In this document: positions 7,582 to 15,623 of the stretch, piece after piece | How positions within the stretch are numbered: position 1 is the stretch's first letter | Layout of the letters: every line of letters starts with the position of its first letter | Assembly (NCBI GenBank): GCA_005773755.1 | Contig: SXHE01000266.1 | Coordinates: 1-21,239, forward strand | Length of the DNA: 21,239 bases | DNA from: Planctomycetia bacterium | GTDB lineage: Bacteria; Planctomycetota; Planctomycetia; Gemmatales; Gemmataceae | Direction of reading: 5' to 3' | Position numbers and translations under genes: made by a program | The notes under the pieces: generated by a model | Told to the model about the DNA's origin: nothing | Seen by the model: only the letters and a program-made list of their open reading frames with translations | The model's database searches: none

Positions 7582-8418
7582 ATGACCGCCCGCCTCGCGT
7601 TCGTCCTCTTCGCCCTCCCCACGCTCGCAACGGCGGTCACGGCCGCGGAGCCGAAGCCGTTCCCCGCTACGCTGGCGAAGTGGCAGGGCTTCGCCCGTCA
7701 CGACTTCAAGGTCGGCGAACTGGAAGCCACCGTCGTAGTGCCAGACAAGGCGCTCGCGGGTCGGCCGTGGGTGTGGCGCGGCGAGTTCTTCGGCGCGTTC
7801 GCCGACGCCGATGTGGCGCTCGTGAAGGCCGGCTGGCACCTCGCGTACCTGAAAACACCGGATCTCTTCGGCGCACCGAAGGCCGTGAAGAAGTGGGAGC
7901 CGTTCCACGACGCGATGGTCAAGGACTACGGCATGCACGCCAAGCCGGGCTTCATCGGCCTGTCCCGCGGCGGGTTGTACTGCATGAACTGGGCCGCATC
8001 GCACCCGGACAAAACACTTGCGGTGTACCTCGACAACGCGGTGTGCGACTTCAAGAGTTGGCCCGGTGGAACGCCGAAGAAGCTCGGCACGGGCAAGGGC
8101 AGCGAGGGCGAGTGGAAGAAGGTGCTCGCGGCCTACGAGTTCAAGAACGACGACGAGGCCGTCGCGTTCAAGCTCAACCCGGTCGATAACCTCGCCCCCC
8201 TTGCAAAGGCGAAGATCCCGCTACTGCTCGTGTACGGCGACAAGGACACAGTTGTGCCGCACGCGGAGAACTCGGAATTGGTCTACGACCGCTACAAAGC
8301 GCTCGGCGGGCCGGTCGAGCGGGTGGTGAAACCCGGCCAGGATCACCACCCGCACGGGCTCAAGGACGTGACGGCCGTGGTCAAGTTCTTCACCGACGCG
8401 CTCGAACCGAAGAAGTGA
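7582..8418 (+). CDS. Secreted alpha/beta hydrolase
   Basis: This 278-residue protein has an N-terminal signal peptide (LAFVLFALPTLATAVTAAEP) and an alpha/beta-hydrolase fold. The nucleophile elbow is GFIGLSRGGLY with Ser128. The acid is probably Asp222 in LLLVYGDKDTVVPH, and the base is one of the His residues in DHHPHGL (255-258). The family includes esterases, peptidases and dienelactone-hydrolase-like enzymes; the substrate is unknown. No clear ribosome-binding site precedes the ATG at 7582, but the signal peptide fits this start. A further hydrolase gene follows 158 bp downstream in the same direction, which suggests a pair of exported esterases. Confidence 0.8.
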   Translation: MTARLAFVLFALPTLATAVTAAEPKPFPATLAKWQGFARHDFKVGELEATVVVPDKALAGRPWVWRGEFFGAFADADVALVKAGWHLAYLKTPDLFGAPKAVKKWEPFHDAMVKDYGMHAKPGFIGLSRGGLYCMNWAASHPDKTLAVYLDNAVCDFKSWPGGTPKKLGTGKGSEGEWKKVLAAYEFKNDDEAVAFKLNPVDNLAPLAKAKIPLLLVYGDKDTVVPHAENSELVYDRYKALGGPVERVVKPGQDHHPHGLKDVTAVVKFFTDALEPKK

Positions 8419-8576
8419 CTTGCGCGGTTCAGTCTCTGGCGTTCGCCGGTCGGTCGGCTTCGACAGTGAACCCGCAGGAGCGGGATCGGACCGGCGGGGA
8501 ATCCGGCTTGACCGGGGCCAAGAGCGAACCGAAACTGGCTCGACGTCGCCATCCCGCACAACCCTAGACCTCCATC

Positions 8577-9476
8577 ATGCACGCAACCCGCCTCCTTTTC
8601 ATTGCTGTCTCGTTCTTCGTCGCCGGTGCGATCCGGGCCGACGACCCGCCGAAGAAGGCCGAGCCGGAACGCCTGAAACTCTGGAACAACAACGCCCCAC
8701 AGGGCGACGGCACGTTCGAGCAGGCCGAGGCGTGGATCACCGTCCACCGGCCGGAGAAGCCCAACGGCACCGCCGCCGTGATCTGTCCGGGCGGCGGCTA
8801 CGGGGGCCTCGTGACCGGAGCGGAGGGGCACGGGATCGCGGCGTGGCTGAACAAGCACGGCGTCACCGGGGTGGTGCTGGAGTACCGCCTCCCGAAGGGC
8901 CGGCCGTTCGTGCCACTGCTCGACGCCCAACGTGCGATCCGCACGGTGCGGGCCAACAGCAAGGCGTGGAGCATCGACCCGGCAAAGGTCGGCATCATCG
9001 GGTTCTCGGCCGGCGGGCACTTGGCCTCGACCGCCGGCACGCACTTCGACGACGGCGACCCGAAGGCGACCGATGGCGTCGAGAAGCAGGGTTGCCGGCC
9101 CGACTTTATGATCCTCGTGTACCCGGTGATTTCGATGGGCGAGAAGGGACACGGCGGCTCCCGGACCAACCTGCTGGGGAAACAGCCCGATGAGAAGCTC
9201 GTGAAGCTCTTCTCGAACGAGTTGCAGGTGACGGCGAAAACGCCGCCCGCCTTCATGGCCCACGCCAAGGACGACAAGCCGGTGCCGCCGGAGAACAGCA
9301 AGATGTTTCACGACGCATTGCAAGCACAGAAGGTGCCGTCGAAGTACCTGGAACTGGCGTCCGGCGGTCACGGGCTCAACGGTTACAAGGGGCCGATGTG
9401 GGACGCGTGGCAAACACAGTCGCTGGCGTGGCTGGAGGAATTGAAACTGCTGCCCGCGAGCGGGGAGAAGAAGTAG
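8577..9476 (+). CDS. Secreted alpha/beta hydrolase, acetyl-esterase/lipase-like
   Basis: The protein has 299 residues and a signal peptide at about 1-21. The oxyanion-hole region is AAVICPGGGYGGL (PGGGYG at 71-76) and the nucleophile elbow is GIIGFSAGGHLAS with Ser144. A likely acid is Asp232/233 in AHAKDDKPVP, and the base is His265 in SGGHGLNGY. The PGGGY plus GFSAGGHLA combination is typical of the family in planctomycetes often labelled acetyl esterase or xylanase-associated carbohydrate esterase. A role in removing acetyl groups from polysaccharides outside the cytoplasm is plausible but not shown. The start follows an intergenic region without a clear ribosome-binding site. Confidence 0.82.
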   Translation: MHATRLLFIAVSFFVAGAIRADDPPKKAEPERLKLWNNNAPQGDGTFEQAEAWITVHRPEKPNGTAAVICPGGGYGGLVTGAEGHGIAAWLNKHGVTGVVLEYRLPKGRPFVPLLDAQRAIRTVRANSKAWSIDPAKVGIIGFSAGGHLASTAGTHFDDGDPKATDGVEKQGCRPDFMILVYPVISMGEKGHGGSRTNLLGKQPDEKLVKLFSNELQVTAKTPPAFMAHAKDDKPVPPENSKMFHDALQAQKVPSKYLELASGGHGLNGYKGPMWDAWQTQSLAWLEELKLLPASGEKK

Positions 9477-9482
9477 TCACGG

Positions 9483-9505
9483 TGGGCCAAGTGCCGACCG
9501 GCCCA
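9483..9505. terminator. Possible terminator hairpin between convergent genes
   Basis: A perfect 6-bp inverted repeat (TGGGCC ... GGCCCA, 11-base loop) begins 7 bases after the stop codon of the hydrolase, in the 108-bp gap before the convergent ThuA-domain gene end. No T-tract follows, so this is only a candidate. Confidence 0.3.
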
Positions 9506-9584
9506 TGGGACCGCATGTTCCCGTCCCTTGCTGCGTTGGGTCACAACATCTCAGATGCAGCCAGTGATCGGCGGCGTACAGCAG

Positions 9585-10520
9585 TTATTCGCCCTTCGGG
9601 GCGAGCCAGCGGACGGCGTTCTCCAAGAGTTGCAGTACCGGCTTCTCCTTGAACACCGCGTACGTCTCGTGGCCGGGTCGGAAGTAAAACACCCGACCCT
9701 TGCCGATAGTCCAGACCATCCCGCTGCGGAACCAGTCGCCCGTGGCCCAGCGCTCCTCCAAGATCACCTCGTCCGGTTCGGGCACGTGGAAGGGCTCGGC
9801 GTACATCTCGGTCTTGGGAAGCTCGAACTTCTCCGGCAGACCCTTGGCGATCGGGTGATCTTTCTTCAGCACCCGCACCTGGCTCGGCTTGCCGTCTGTG
9901 CGGTACGCCGGGAAGCAGCAATAGGGGAGGTACACCGTGGCCTTGTCGGGGCCGTCCGGGAACTTGCGCAGATCAGTGTACGGCGTAAGCCGGTCCGTTG
10001 ACTTCGGCAGCGTGTACCGTTTGGGCGGATCAACGTACGCGATCTCGACCTTCGCACCCTCCCGCTTGAGTGCCTTCTCCGCGTCGAGGCGGGTGCGCTC
10101 GTTCATGGCCTCCATGAACGGCGTGGACCAGTGCGCCGAGTGCAACGCGATGAGCGACAGCGTTCCTTCCTTGATGCGCTGGATCAGCGGCTGCGTCATC
10201 TTGGGTGTGATCTCGGCCTGCCGCACGTGACCCCACCAGATGAGCACGTCGCACCTGCGGATGTGCCCCGGTGAGAGGCCCTTCTCGTCGTCCTCGATGT
10301 TCACCGACTTCACCGCAAGGCCGGCCTTGTCCTTGAGGTGATCCGCAATCTGGTTGCCGAGGAAGTTGGCATACGCCTGCTTCTGCGCGGGCTGCTGCTC
10401 GTCCCACACCACGACGTTAATCGCCTTTGCCTTTGGTTCGGCGGCGATCGCGGCCACGGGCAGGAGCAGCCCGGTGGCGGACGTGCGGAGGAACTCGCGG
10501 CGGGTGTTGTCAGTCGTCAT
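9585..10520 (-). CDS. Tat-exported ThuA-domain protein
   Basis: The 311-residue protein carries a twin-arginine signal (TRREFLRTSATGLLLPVAAIAA) and then a ThuA (trehalose-utilisation-like, class I glutamine-amidotransferase-like fold) domain from about residue 33. Visible hallmarks are INVVVWDE, VLIWWGHVRQAEI, GTLSLIALHSAHWSTPF and the C-terminal GRVFYFRPGHETYAVF followed by ENAVRWLA. ThuA-domain proteins are widespread in planctomycetes, often next to sugar dehydrogenases, and are thought to act on sugars; the chemistry is poorly defined. GAGGG 8 bases upstream supports the ATG. It starts 19 bases after the WrbA-like gene stop, so the two are almost certainly one operon. Confidence 0.85.
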   Translation of the reverse strand: MTTDNTRREFLRTSATGLLLPVAAIAAEPKAKAINVVVWDEQQPAQKQAYANFLGNQIADHLKDKAGLAVKSVNIEDDEKGLSPGHIRRCDVLIWWGHVRQAEITPKMTQPLIQRIKEGTLSLIALHSAHWSTPFMEAMNERTRLDAEKALKREGAKVEIAYVDPPKRYTLPKSTDRLTPYTDLRKFPDGPDKATVYLPYCCFPAYRTDGKPSQVRVLKKDHPIAKGLPEKFELPKTEMYAEPFHVPEPDEVILEERWATGDWFRSGMVWTIGKGRVFYFRPGHETYAVFKEKPVLQLLENAVRWLAPKGE

Positions 10521-10539
10521 GGTTTGGCCCTCGAAGCGT

Positions 10540-11097
10540 TCAACCGGGGAGCGTTCGGGATTCGGGCTTGTTGAGCGGGTGCTGGTCCTTCCGCCCGTCT
10601 GCGACTACCGCGACCCATTCGGCGAGCCGCCGACCCAAGAGCCGGCAGGCGTCCTGCACTTCAATCTCGCGTGGTTCCTTCGCGGCGATGGCCCCGTAGT
10701 GGCAGGTCGTGCTTTTCCCGGCGTAGTCGGTGACGCCGAAGACCAAGAAGCCGAAGTTCATGAGTACCATCTGGATCGACTGGCAGGCGATCTCGGACCC
10801 GCCGCCCCAGCCGCCGCTCGACGAGAACGCGCAGGCCACCTTGCCGTCGACCTTCCCCCAGTGGTCGAACATCGTCTCGTCCCAGAAGCGTTTCATCTTC
10901 CAGGACAGCACGCCCATGTTGGTGGGGCTCCCGACCGCCAGTCCGTCGCACCAGTACACGTCGTCGGGCGTGGCCTCGGCGACCTCGCGAACGCGGACCT
11001 CGGAGTCGGGAATCAGTCCGGCACCTTCGGCCACGAGTGCGGCCATCTTCGCGGTGTTGCCGCTGGCCGAGTGATACAGGACCAGGATCTTGCCCAT
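10540..11097 (-). CDS. wrbA: WrbA-like flavodoxin-fold NAD(P)H:quinone oxidoreductase
   Basis: The 185-residue protein opens with the flavodoxin strand and phosphate loop KILVLYHSASGNTAKMA, where SASGNT binds the FMN phosphate. Further hallmarks are DGLAVGSPTNMGVLSWKMKR, the strand KVACAFSSSGGWGGGSE and the late GVTDYAGKSTTCHYGAIA. This pattern matches WrbA/flavodoxin-like NAD(P)H dehydrogenases, which reduce quinones by two electrons. I placed the start at the ATG at 11097, which gives the usual family N-terminus; a GTG three codons upstream is possible, and GGGAG lies before both. The C-terminal extension after about residue 165 (RKDQHPLNKPESRTLPG) is probably disordered. It is the first gene of the pair with the ThuA-domain gene. 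Confidence 0.82.
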   Translation of the reverse strand: MGKILVLYHSASGNTAKMAALVAEGAGLIPDSEVRVREVAEATPDDVYWCDGLAVGSPTNMGVLSWKMKRFWDETMFDHWGKVDGKVACAFSSSGGWGGGSEIACQSIQMVLMNFGFLVFGVTDYAGKSTTCHYGAIAAKEPREIEVQDACRLLGRRLAEWVAVVADGRKDQHPLNKPESRTLPG

Positions 11098-11396
11098 GCC
11101 GTTCACGTCTCCCGTGCGCGTAGGTGGCCCACGGGTACGATACGGTCGCCGAGCCGGCAGGGGAGATCGCCTCGCGGGGCGCGGCCGTCGCGTTCGCGAA
11201 CGCCGGGGATGGGTCGAAGCTCCCGCCGCCCGGCACCTCGACGCTCCCGCACGTGGTCCAAATGCGAAACGAATTGCGTTTGTGGCCGGAACGCTGAAAA
11301 ACCTGCGAATCCGTGACCAACCCGATTGTCGGCTCCCGCCCAGCGTGGAGGGGCGCTGGCGCGTCCCTGTTCAACACACCAACCGGGGAGGCTGTC

Positions 11397-11972
11397 ATGT
11401 CGGTGAACGAGAACGAACGGGACGACTGGCGGGACACGATGGAGCAACTCGACATGGCCCGACAGGCGCGGTCGGACGTGGCGTGGCAACCCTTCGAGCA
11501 GAAGTGGGCCGCCGTCGTCGCGCCGGCGTTCGACGCCCTCCTTCAGATCCGCCGGAACGAGTACGAGTCGGACGCAACGGCCGAGGCCGACGCCGTTGCG
11601 AACCTGAACGACGTGTACAAGCGGATGGCGAGGGAAGCGGCCGAGACCGCCTTCGCGCGCGACTTCGAGACCCGGTCGGGGGTTCGCGTCCTGGCCGGCG
11701 TTCTGGGAAGCGACTCCCTGTGTGTCGGCTTCAACAACCAACCGCATGAAGGGTTCCCGACCCGCCGGGACAGGGAACTGAACGAGTTCCGGGCGTGGCT
11801 GGTGGACGTGGGCGTCGAGGAACTGGCCTACGCGGAGCACCCCGACCGCGGCCCGTACGAGGGGTACACCTACGCCCTGTTGCTGTGGTGCGTGCCCGGC
11901 TCCGAGCCGCACGTGGGGGGACAGTACCGGGCCATCATCCTCAAGGGCCTGAGTGACCCGCCGCAGGACTGA
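11397..11972 (+). CDS. Hypothetical protein
   Basis: The 191-residue soluble protein has a helical N-terminal half rich in Ala, Glu and Asp (AVVAPAFDALLQIRRNEYES, then ANLNDVYKRMAREAAETAFA). The C-terminal half is strand-like (VRVLAGVLGSDSLCVGFNNQ, then YTYALLLWCVPGSEPHVGG). No known domain is recognised. The ATG at 11397 has a strong GGGGAGG ribosome-binding site 6 bases upstream. Upstream lies a 299-bp region divergent from the WrbA-like gene, in which I see no further gene. It is the last gene before the region of mobile-element character. Confidence 0.6.
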   Translation: MSVNENERDDWRDTMEQLDMARQARSDVAWQPFEQKWAAVVAPAFDALLQIRRNEYESDATAEADAVANLNDVYKRMAREAAETAFARDFETRSGVRVLAGVLGSDSLCVGFNNQPHEGFPTRRDRELNEFRAWLVDVGVEELAYAEHPDRGPYEGYTYALLLWCVPGSEPHVGGQYRAIILKGLSDPPQD

Positions 11973-12069
11973 TGCGAGCCCGGCGCGGCGGTGCCACTCC
12001 GGGCCAGCGGCGGTCCCGTGGGAACGCGGAACCGACCCCAACACTTGCGTCCTCAAACCCACAATTCGG

Positions 12070-12098
12070 GTCTCACCGGACACGCTGTCCGGCGAGAC
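12070..12098. repeat. Strong 13-bp-arm palindrome with CCGGACA...TGTCCGG core
   Basis: Arms of 13 bases (12070-12082 and 12086-12098) pair with a single mismatch around a 3-base loop; the core is CCGGACA CGC TGTCCGG. A second small hairpin, CCCC TTC GGGG, follows at 12101-12111. It lies between the ends of the convergent genes at 11972 and 12179, so it may terminate both. Its core is shared with 17015-17030 and 18855-18873, so it may instead be a dispersed recognition element. Confidence 0.6.
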
Positions 12099-12178
12099 AC
12101 CCCCTTCGGGGTCAGCCCGTCGTCGGCCGGTGCCCCGTGGTGCGTCGCTCCCCGCTGGACGACGGCCACACGTCACGC

Positions 12179-12511
12179 TCACGGCCCCGCCACGGGACAG
12201 CGAACGACACACCGGGCGGCGGCGTGGCGGATCTGCGGGTTCTTATCTGCCGCGAGCGTGTGGAGGAGCAGGCAGTCGTCCGTGGTCGGCACCGACCCGA
12301 CCCGCTCGATCACGCCGAGGAGCCGCAGCCGGTAGGGAGCACCGTTCCGGCGGAGCGCCGCCTCGCGCACCATCCGGCTGACCGTTGGACCTTTGAGTTG
12401 GCAAAGTAGGTGCGCGGCGTGGGCGTTGAGGGCGGCGTTCTTGACCTTAAGGGCATGGAACATCAGGTCGATGGTCACTTGCCAGGGCGTTTTCGCGGAC
12501 AGGTCGCTCAC
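12179..12511 (-). CDS. Small HEAT-like helical hypothetical protein
   Basis: This is a 110-residue, all-helical protein. The segments MFHALKVKNAALNAHAAHLL, YRLRLLGVIERVG and DCLLLHTLAADKNPQIRHAA resemble HEAT/armadillo-type helical pairs (note the NPQIRHAAARC ending). The function is unknown. The start is a GTG at 12511 with AAGGAG about 8 bases upstream. It is the last gene of the minus-strand block, 28 bases after the preceding gene, so probably in the same transcript. The palindrome at 12070-12098 lies 80 bp downstream. Confidence 0.6.
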   Translation of the reverse strand: MSDLSAKTPWQVTIDLMFHALKVKNAALNAHAAHLLCQLKGPTVSRMVREAALRRNGAPYRLRLLGVIERVGSVPTTDDCLLLHTLAADKNPQIRHAAARCVVRCPVAGP

Positions 12512-12539
12512 GTCGGGACTCCTTCCGTGGGGTCAGGGT

Positions 12540-13199
12540 TCAGCAGGGGACGCGTGCCAGAACCGGCTCTGGCTCGTCGCGCTCCGTCGCGACCGGTTCT
12601 TCCTCGAACAGGTACTCCGCGGCCCGCGGCGGCGCGACACGGGCGGGCTGGGCGCGTGATTCGCAGCCGACGTCAGCGCGGACCGGATCACCCATCGCGA
12701 TCTCAGCAACGACTTGCGGCACGGGCATGAGTTTCTGGAACGTGACCAGTGCCCCCATGGCGCTGAGGTACATCCGCTGCGCCCGTTCGATCCGTTTCGA
12801 GTGGTACTGGAGTTGCCGGTAGGTGTCGCCCGCCCCCAGTGCGTTGGCTTCCGCCGCGGTCAAATAGTCCAGTTGCAGACCGCAGGCCACGACCCGCTGC
12901 ACGAGCAACGCTTCAACGGGCGTCGCACCGGGCCGGGCCAACTCCGTCCGCCGGGCCTTGGCTTCGCGGGTCAGTGTCTCCCGCAAATAGGCGTTGTTGC
13001 CCGCAGCCAACGCGATCCAGGCGGATTCGGCGTGCTTGCCGAGATCGCCGAAGTGCCGGCTCAAACCGGGGTGTCGGTCGAGGATCGCCCGCAACTGCGG
13101 GAGCACACTCGTGTCGCCCGTTTTTGCTTTGGCGATCACGCCCTGGATCTCGGTCAGAACCTCCGGCGGGGGCGGTTCGCCGATGCCTTCCGTGGCCAT
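12540..13199 (-). CDS. Hypothetical helical protein, downstream partner of a conserved pair
   Basis: The 219-residue, mainly helical protein has a core about 25-165: VLPQLRAILDRHPGLSRHFG, LGKHAESAWIALAAGNNAYL, then PVEALLVQRVVACGLQLDYL and a run of basic helices (HSKRIERAQRMYLSAM, then LVTFQKLMPVP). The last 50 residues are low-complexity and acidic. I recall the same layout (LDxxPELWRxxGDLAxxAExxW, later PLExLLxxRVVxxWL) in hypothetical proteins of planctomycetes and cyanobacteria, usually encoded next to a small basic protein like the one here; the function is not known to me. Its ATG begins one base after the stop codon of the upstream gene, which implies translational coupling. Confidence 0.65.
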   Translation of the reverse strand: MATEGIGEPPPPEVLTEIQGVIAKAKTGDTSVLPQLRAILDRHPGLSRHFGDLGKHAESAWIALAAGNNAYLRETLTREAKARRTELARPGATPVEALLVQRVVACGLQLDYLTAAEANALGAGDTYRQLQYHSKRIERAQRMYLSAMGALVTFQKLMPVPQVVAEIAMGDPVRADVGCESRAQPARVAPPRAAEYLFEEEPVATERDEPEPVLARVPC

Positions 13200-13200
13200 C

Positions 13201-13518
13201 TCATTTCCTCTGCTTGCGCCACCGGGAATAATTCGCTCGATGGAACCCGGCCGCGAGCAGCGTCGCTTCCATCAGAGCAACGGCCACAGTCTCCAGTTCG
13301 GCCATCATCCCGTCTACAGCATGAAGCTCGGCCCGTGTACGCTCCACCGCCAGGCGCTCGGCGGCTCGTTGCTGTCGGCGTGCTTCCAGGGCCTTGGCAG
13401 CGGCGTCGGCCTTCGGACCGCGGCCCCAATACCGCTTCACGACCCGCCCAGTCTTCGCGTCACGCTCGGACAGATACAGGTACTCGTTGCCGCCCGACCT
13501 TCGCGTCTCGAACGCCAT
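13201..13518 (-). CDS. Small basic protein, upstream partner of a conserved pair
   Basis: This is a 105-residue basic protein. The N-terminus reads like a small beta-hairpin (RRSGGNEYLYLSERD, then KTGRVVKRYWGRGPKAD). Next comes a long Ala/Arg/Glu-rich helix (residues about 38-70), then a hydrophobic helix (MMAELETVAVALMEATLLAA), ending in GFHRANYSRWRKQRK. The YxxRxxGRVxKxYxGxG start and GFHRxxxxxWRKR end look familiar from mobile-element hypothetical genes that sit before a gene like the one at 12540-13199. Nucleic-acid binding is plausible from charge alone. No clear ribosome-binding site precedes the ATG. Confidence 0.65.
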   Translation of the reverse strand: MAFETRRSGGNEYLYLSERDAKTGRVVKRYWGRGPKADAAAKALEARRQQRAAERLAVERTRAELHAVDGMMAELETVAVALMEATLLAAGFHRANYSRWRKQRK

Positions 13519-13863
13519 CTTTGGTTACCGTGCGCCCGCCATTGGACTACGACCCGGTGAGCCCACCACTCGAACCGCTTCAGTGTCGCATTTTCAAGGC
13601 TGTTCCGCGAGATCAGACGAGTGCGCGGTGCCCCCGCGCACAACTCCGGCCCTCGATCCGCCTCAAACCGGGTGCCCAACGCGCCCTCAAGGTGCCTCTT
13701 AGCGGGGTTAGCCGGGAGCGAACGGCCCCGATTGAGGTGCCGGACAGGGTCGAGCAGTCCCGATCGACCACCCAGGAACCCGCTCCCGAACCGAATGCCC
13801 GGCTTCCGCGCGCCGGTTTTGCCCCGTGGTCGGCCGGAGCAGAGGCGACCCGCGGCCTGTCGG
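13519..13863. other. 345-bp non-coding gap with strong hairpins
   Basis: No convincing gene is found on either strand; the open frames crossing it are Arg/Pro/Ser-rich shadows. It holds an 8-bp perfect stem at 13621-13641 (GTGCGCGG TGCCC CCGCGCAC) and a 6-bp perfect stem at 13748-13769 (GGTCGA ... TCGACC). The region separates the RepA-like ATPase gene from the small-gene pair, so it may hold a terminator and a new promoter, or a small RNA. Confidence 0.45.
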
Positions 13864-14760
13864 TTACAACTCGCTCGTGCCCGCCAGGGAACCCGACTTC
13901 GGACTCGGCGGCACCACCTTGACCCCGACCGCTTCATCGGGTCGAACCCGCAGCGACCACCGGCGCTTGCCGACCTCGCGGCCCTCGTCGATGCGAACCG
14001 ACCACCGGGACGAGTGGCCCGCACTGCCGCCGATCGACAGACTCAGGTCGTGGACGCCGCTGCCGGGCTCGTACTCGGCGGTGCGCCCGACCAGCAGCCA
14101 CTGGCGCGCGAACTCGGCGATCCCAGAGTAGGCTAGGTCGCCGAGAGCGATCGCGATCCGCTTGGAACTGCTGGTCTTGTTCGCGTGGTGGACGAAGACC
14201 GGGGTCGCCCCAGCCCGCTGGCACGTGTCCGCGAACCGGGCGAGCACCGGGCCGACCTCGTACGGGTTCGCCGCCGGCCGGTCGTCGCCCAGGCACAAGG
14301 AGAGCGGATCGACGATCACCACCTCGACCCCCTTGGCGCGGATGAGGTGCCGGAGTTCCGTGCGGTCCGCAGCGCTGCCGAATCGCGGCAACTGGAAGCC
14401 GCACAGGACGTCGCAATCCTCCGGCTCTTCGTCCTTGGAGCGACAGATGCGTCGGAGCGTCTCGTTGATCGTCTGCCGACCGCTCTCGCCGCTGAACACC
14501 GCCACCTTGCACGCCTTGGGCACGGCGAACGTGTTCAGGAACTTGGTGCCGGTTGCCAGCGAGACGGCCAGGTCGAGCGCCAGCGACGTCTTGAGCGCCT
14601 TGTGCGGCCCGCCGATCACCATCGGCTGGTCGCGGACCAGCACCCGCTCGACCAGCCAGTCCGGCGCGGTGCCCTCGTCGCACAGGTCCGCCATGCTGAC
14701 CAGAGACAGCCGCGGCTTCTTCTCGGCCTGCGTGTTCGTCTTTTCGCTCGCCTTCGTCAT
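13864..14760 (-). CDS. RepA-like hexameric helicase ATPase (AAA_25/RecA superfamily)
   Basis: The protein has 298 residues. The Walker A region is MVIGGPHKALKTSLALDLAV (residues 47-66). The usual Gly before the catalytic Lys is Leu, giving GGPHKALKTS. Walker B is VEVVIVDPLSL (about 145-155), followed by ATPVFVHHANKTSSSKR (186-201) and the ALGDLAYSGIAEFARQW segment that is typical of RepA-type helicases. These enzymes unwind DNA during plasmid or phage replication, and planctomycete genomes carry many copies with a KxLKTS P-loop as I recall it. The start at 14760 is fixed by an AAGGAG ribosome-binding site 6 bases upstream; an in-frame extension further upstream is shadow sequence. It lies 55 bp after the FGDPFRP-family gene, in the same operon. 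Confidence 0.82.
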   Translation of the reverse strand: MTKASEKTNTQAEKKPRLSLVSMADLCDEGTAPDWLVERVLVRDQPMVIGGPHKALKTSLALDLAVSLATGTKFLNTFAVPKACKVAVFSGESGRQTINETLRRICRSKDEEPEDCDVLCGFQLPRFGSAADRTELRHLIRAKGVEVVIVDPLSLCLGDDRPAANPYEVGPVLARFADTCQRAGATPVFVHHANKTSSSKRIAIALGDLAYSGIAEFARQWLLVGRTAEYEPGSGVHDLSLSIGGSAGHSSRWSVRIDEGREVGKRRWSLRVRPDEAVGVKVVPPSPKSGSLAGTSEL

Positions 14761-14815
14761 CGGGTTCTCCTTGTTGTCGTACACGTTGCGGTCACCACGC
14801 CCCGCGGAACTCCAC

Positions 14816-15589
14816 TCACTCCTTGCCCAACACCGCGTCGACGACCCAGCAACCGCGGACGTGTTTCTGCTTCCGGTCGCGGCAGTGGGAGAGGATCGCG
14901 TAGTCGGTACAGTCAGCGTCCTGGAGTGCATCCGCGAGGATGGGCATTGCGCCGAAGTCGCGGGACTCGTACATCTGCTTCGCCAGCAGGACTGCGGTGT
15001 CGGTGCGCCACGCCGGCGAGAACCGAATCGGGCGGAACGGATCACCAAAGATGTCACGCAGGATGGCGCACTGGGCCGACAGTTCGCGGACCAACTCCAA
15101 CCCGGCAACGCCGTAGGCGATCGTGAGGTAGTACACGTCCAGATGGTAGAGACGCTCCGGGCCGGCGGACCACAGAACGCCACCTCTCAGGAAGCCGATC
15201 TGACGCCGCAGATGCTCGTACATGCGCCGCGAGTAGAAAGCCTCCTCCGATACGCAGATCGAGTCCGGCAGCGAGTCGTGGACCTCGGCCCGGACGCGCT
15301 CGATGAGACGCACGAGCCGGTCACGTCGATACGCCCCGTCCGCGTGCTGCTCGGCCGCTTCGAGCACGGGCTGCACGGGGTCGCGTTCGAGCAGTTTTCG
15401 GCCGCGCCGGCAACAGGCAAGGTGGAACAGCCGGAGCTTCCGCTGGCCGCTCCGAGTTCCATACACGCGCCGTGTAGCTTCCAGGTGCGAGAGCATCTGG
15501 CCGGCGGATCGACTCAACCGCCACTGCTTCTGGGTAATGACTTGCGGCTTGAGTTCTCGCCGCACCCACGGCTCCCACTTGGGAGGCAT
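14816..15589 (-). CDS. Planctomycete paralogous family protein with FGDPFRP / HVRGCWVVD blocks
   Basis: This is a 257-residue protein. Its C-terminal third carries the blocks ILRDIFGDPFRP, AVLLAKQMYESRDFGAMPIL, ADALQDADCTDYAILSHCR and HVRGCWVVDAVLGKE. Upstream is an internal QRKLRLFHLACCRRG segment with a Cys-Cys-Arg pair. I recall this block order from a large, uncharacterised paralogous family in Gemmata-type genomes, where copies end in VRGCWVVDLxLGKE. No enzymatic motif is apparent. The N-terminal 30 residues (WEPWVRRELKPQVITQKQWR) differ from the copies I remember. The ATG has GGAGG 7 bases upstream. It starts 34 bp after the reverse transcriptase stop, so it belongs to that transcript and is a possible accessory protein of the system. 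Confidence 0.7.
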   Translation of the reverse strand: MPPKWEPWVRRELKPQVITQKQWRLSRSAGQMLSHLEATRRVYGTRSGQRKLRLFHLACCRRGRKLLERDPVQPVLEAAEQHADGAYRRDRLVRLIERVRAEVHDSLPDSICVSEEAFYSRRMYEHLRRQIGFLRGGVLWSAGPERLYHLDVYYLTIAYGVAGLELVRELSAQCAILRDIFGDPFRPIRFSPAWRTDTAVLLAKQMYESRDFGAMPILADALQDADCTDYAILSHCRDRKQKHVRGCWVVDAVLGKE

Positions 15590-15623
15590 CTTCGATCCTC
15601 CCGTTGTTTGATCCCGCCGTTCG

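Noticed and set aside
13437..14024. Minus-strand 195-codon frame across the 345-bp gap
   Set aside because: Overlaps two better supported genes in other frames, is Arg-rich and lacks domains or a ribosome-binding site.
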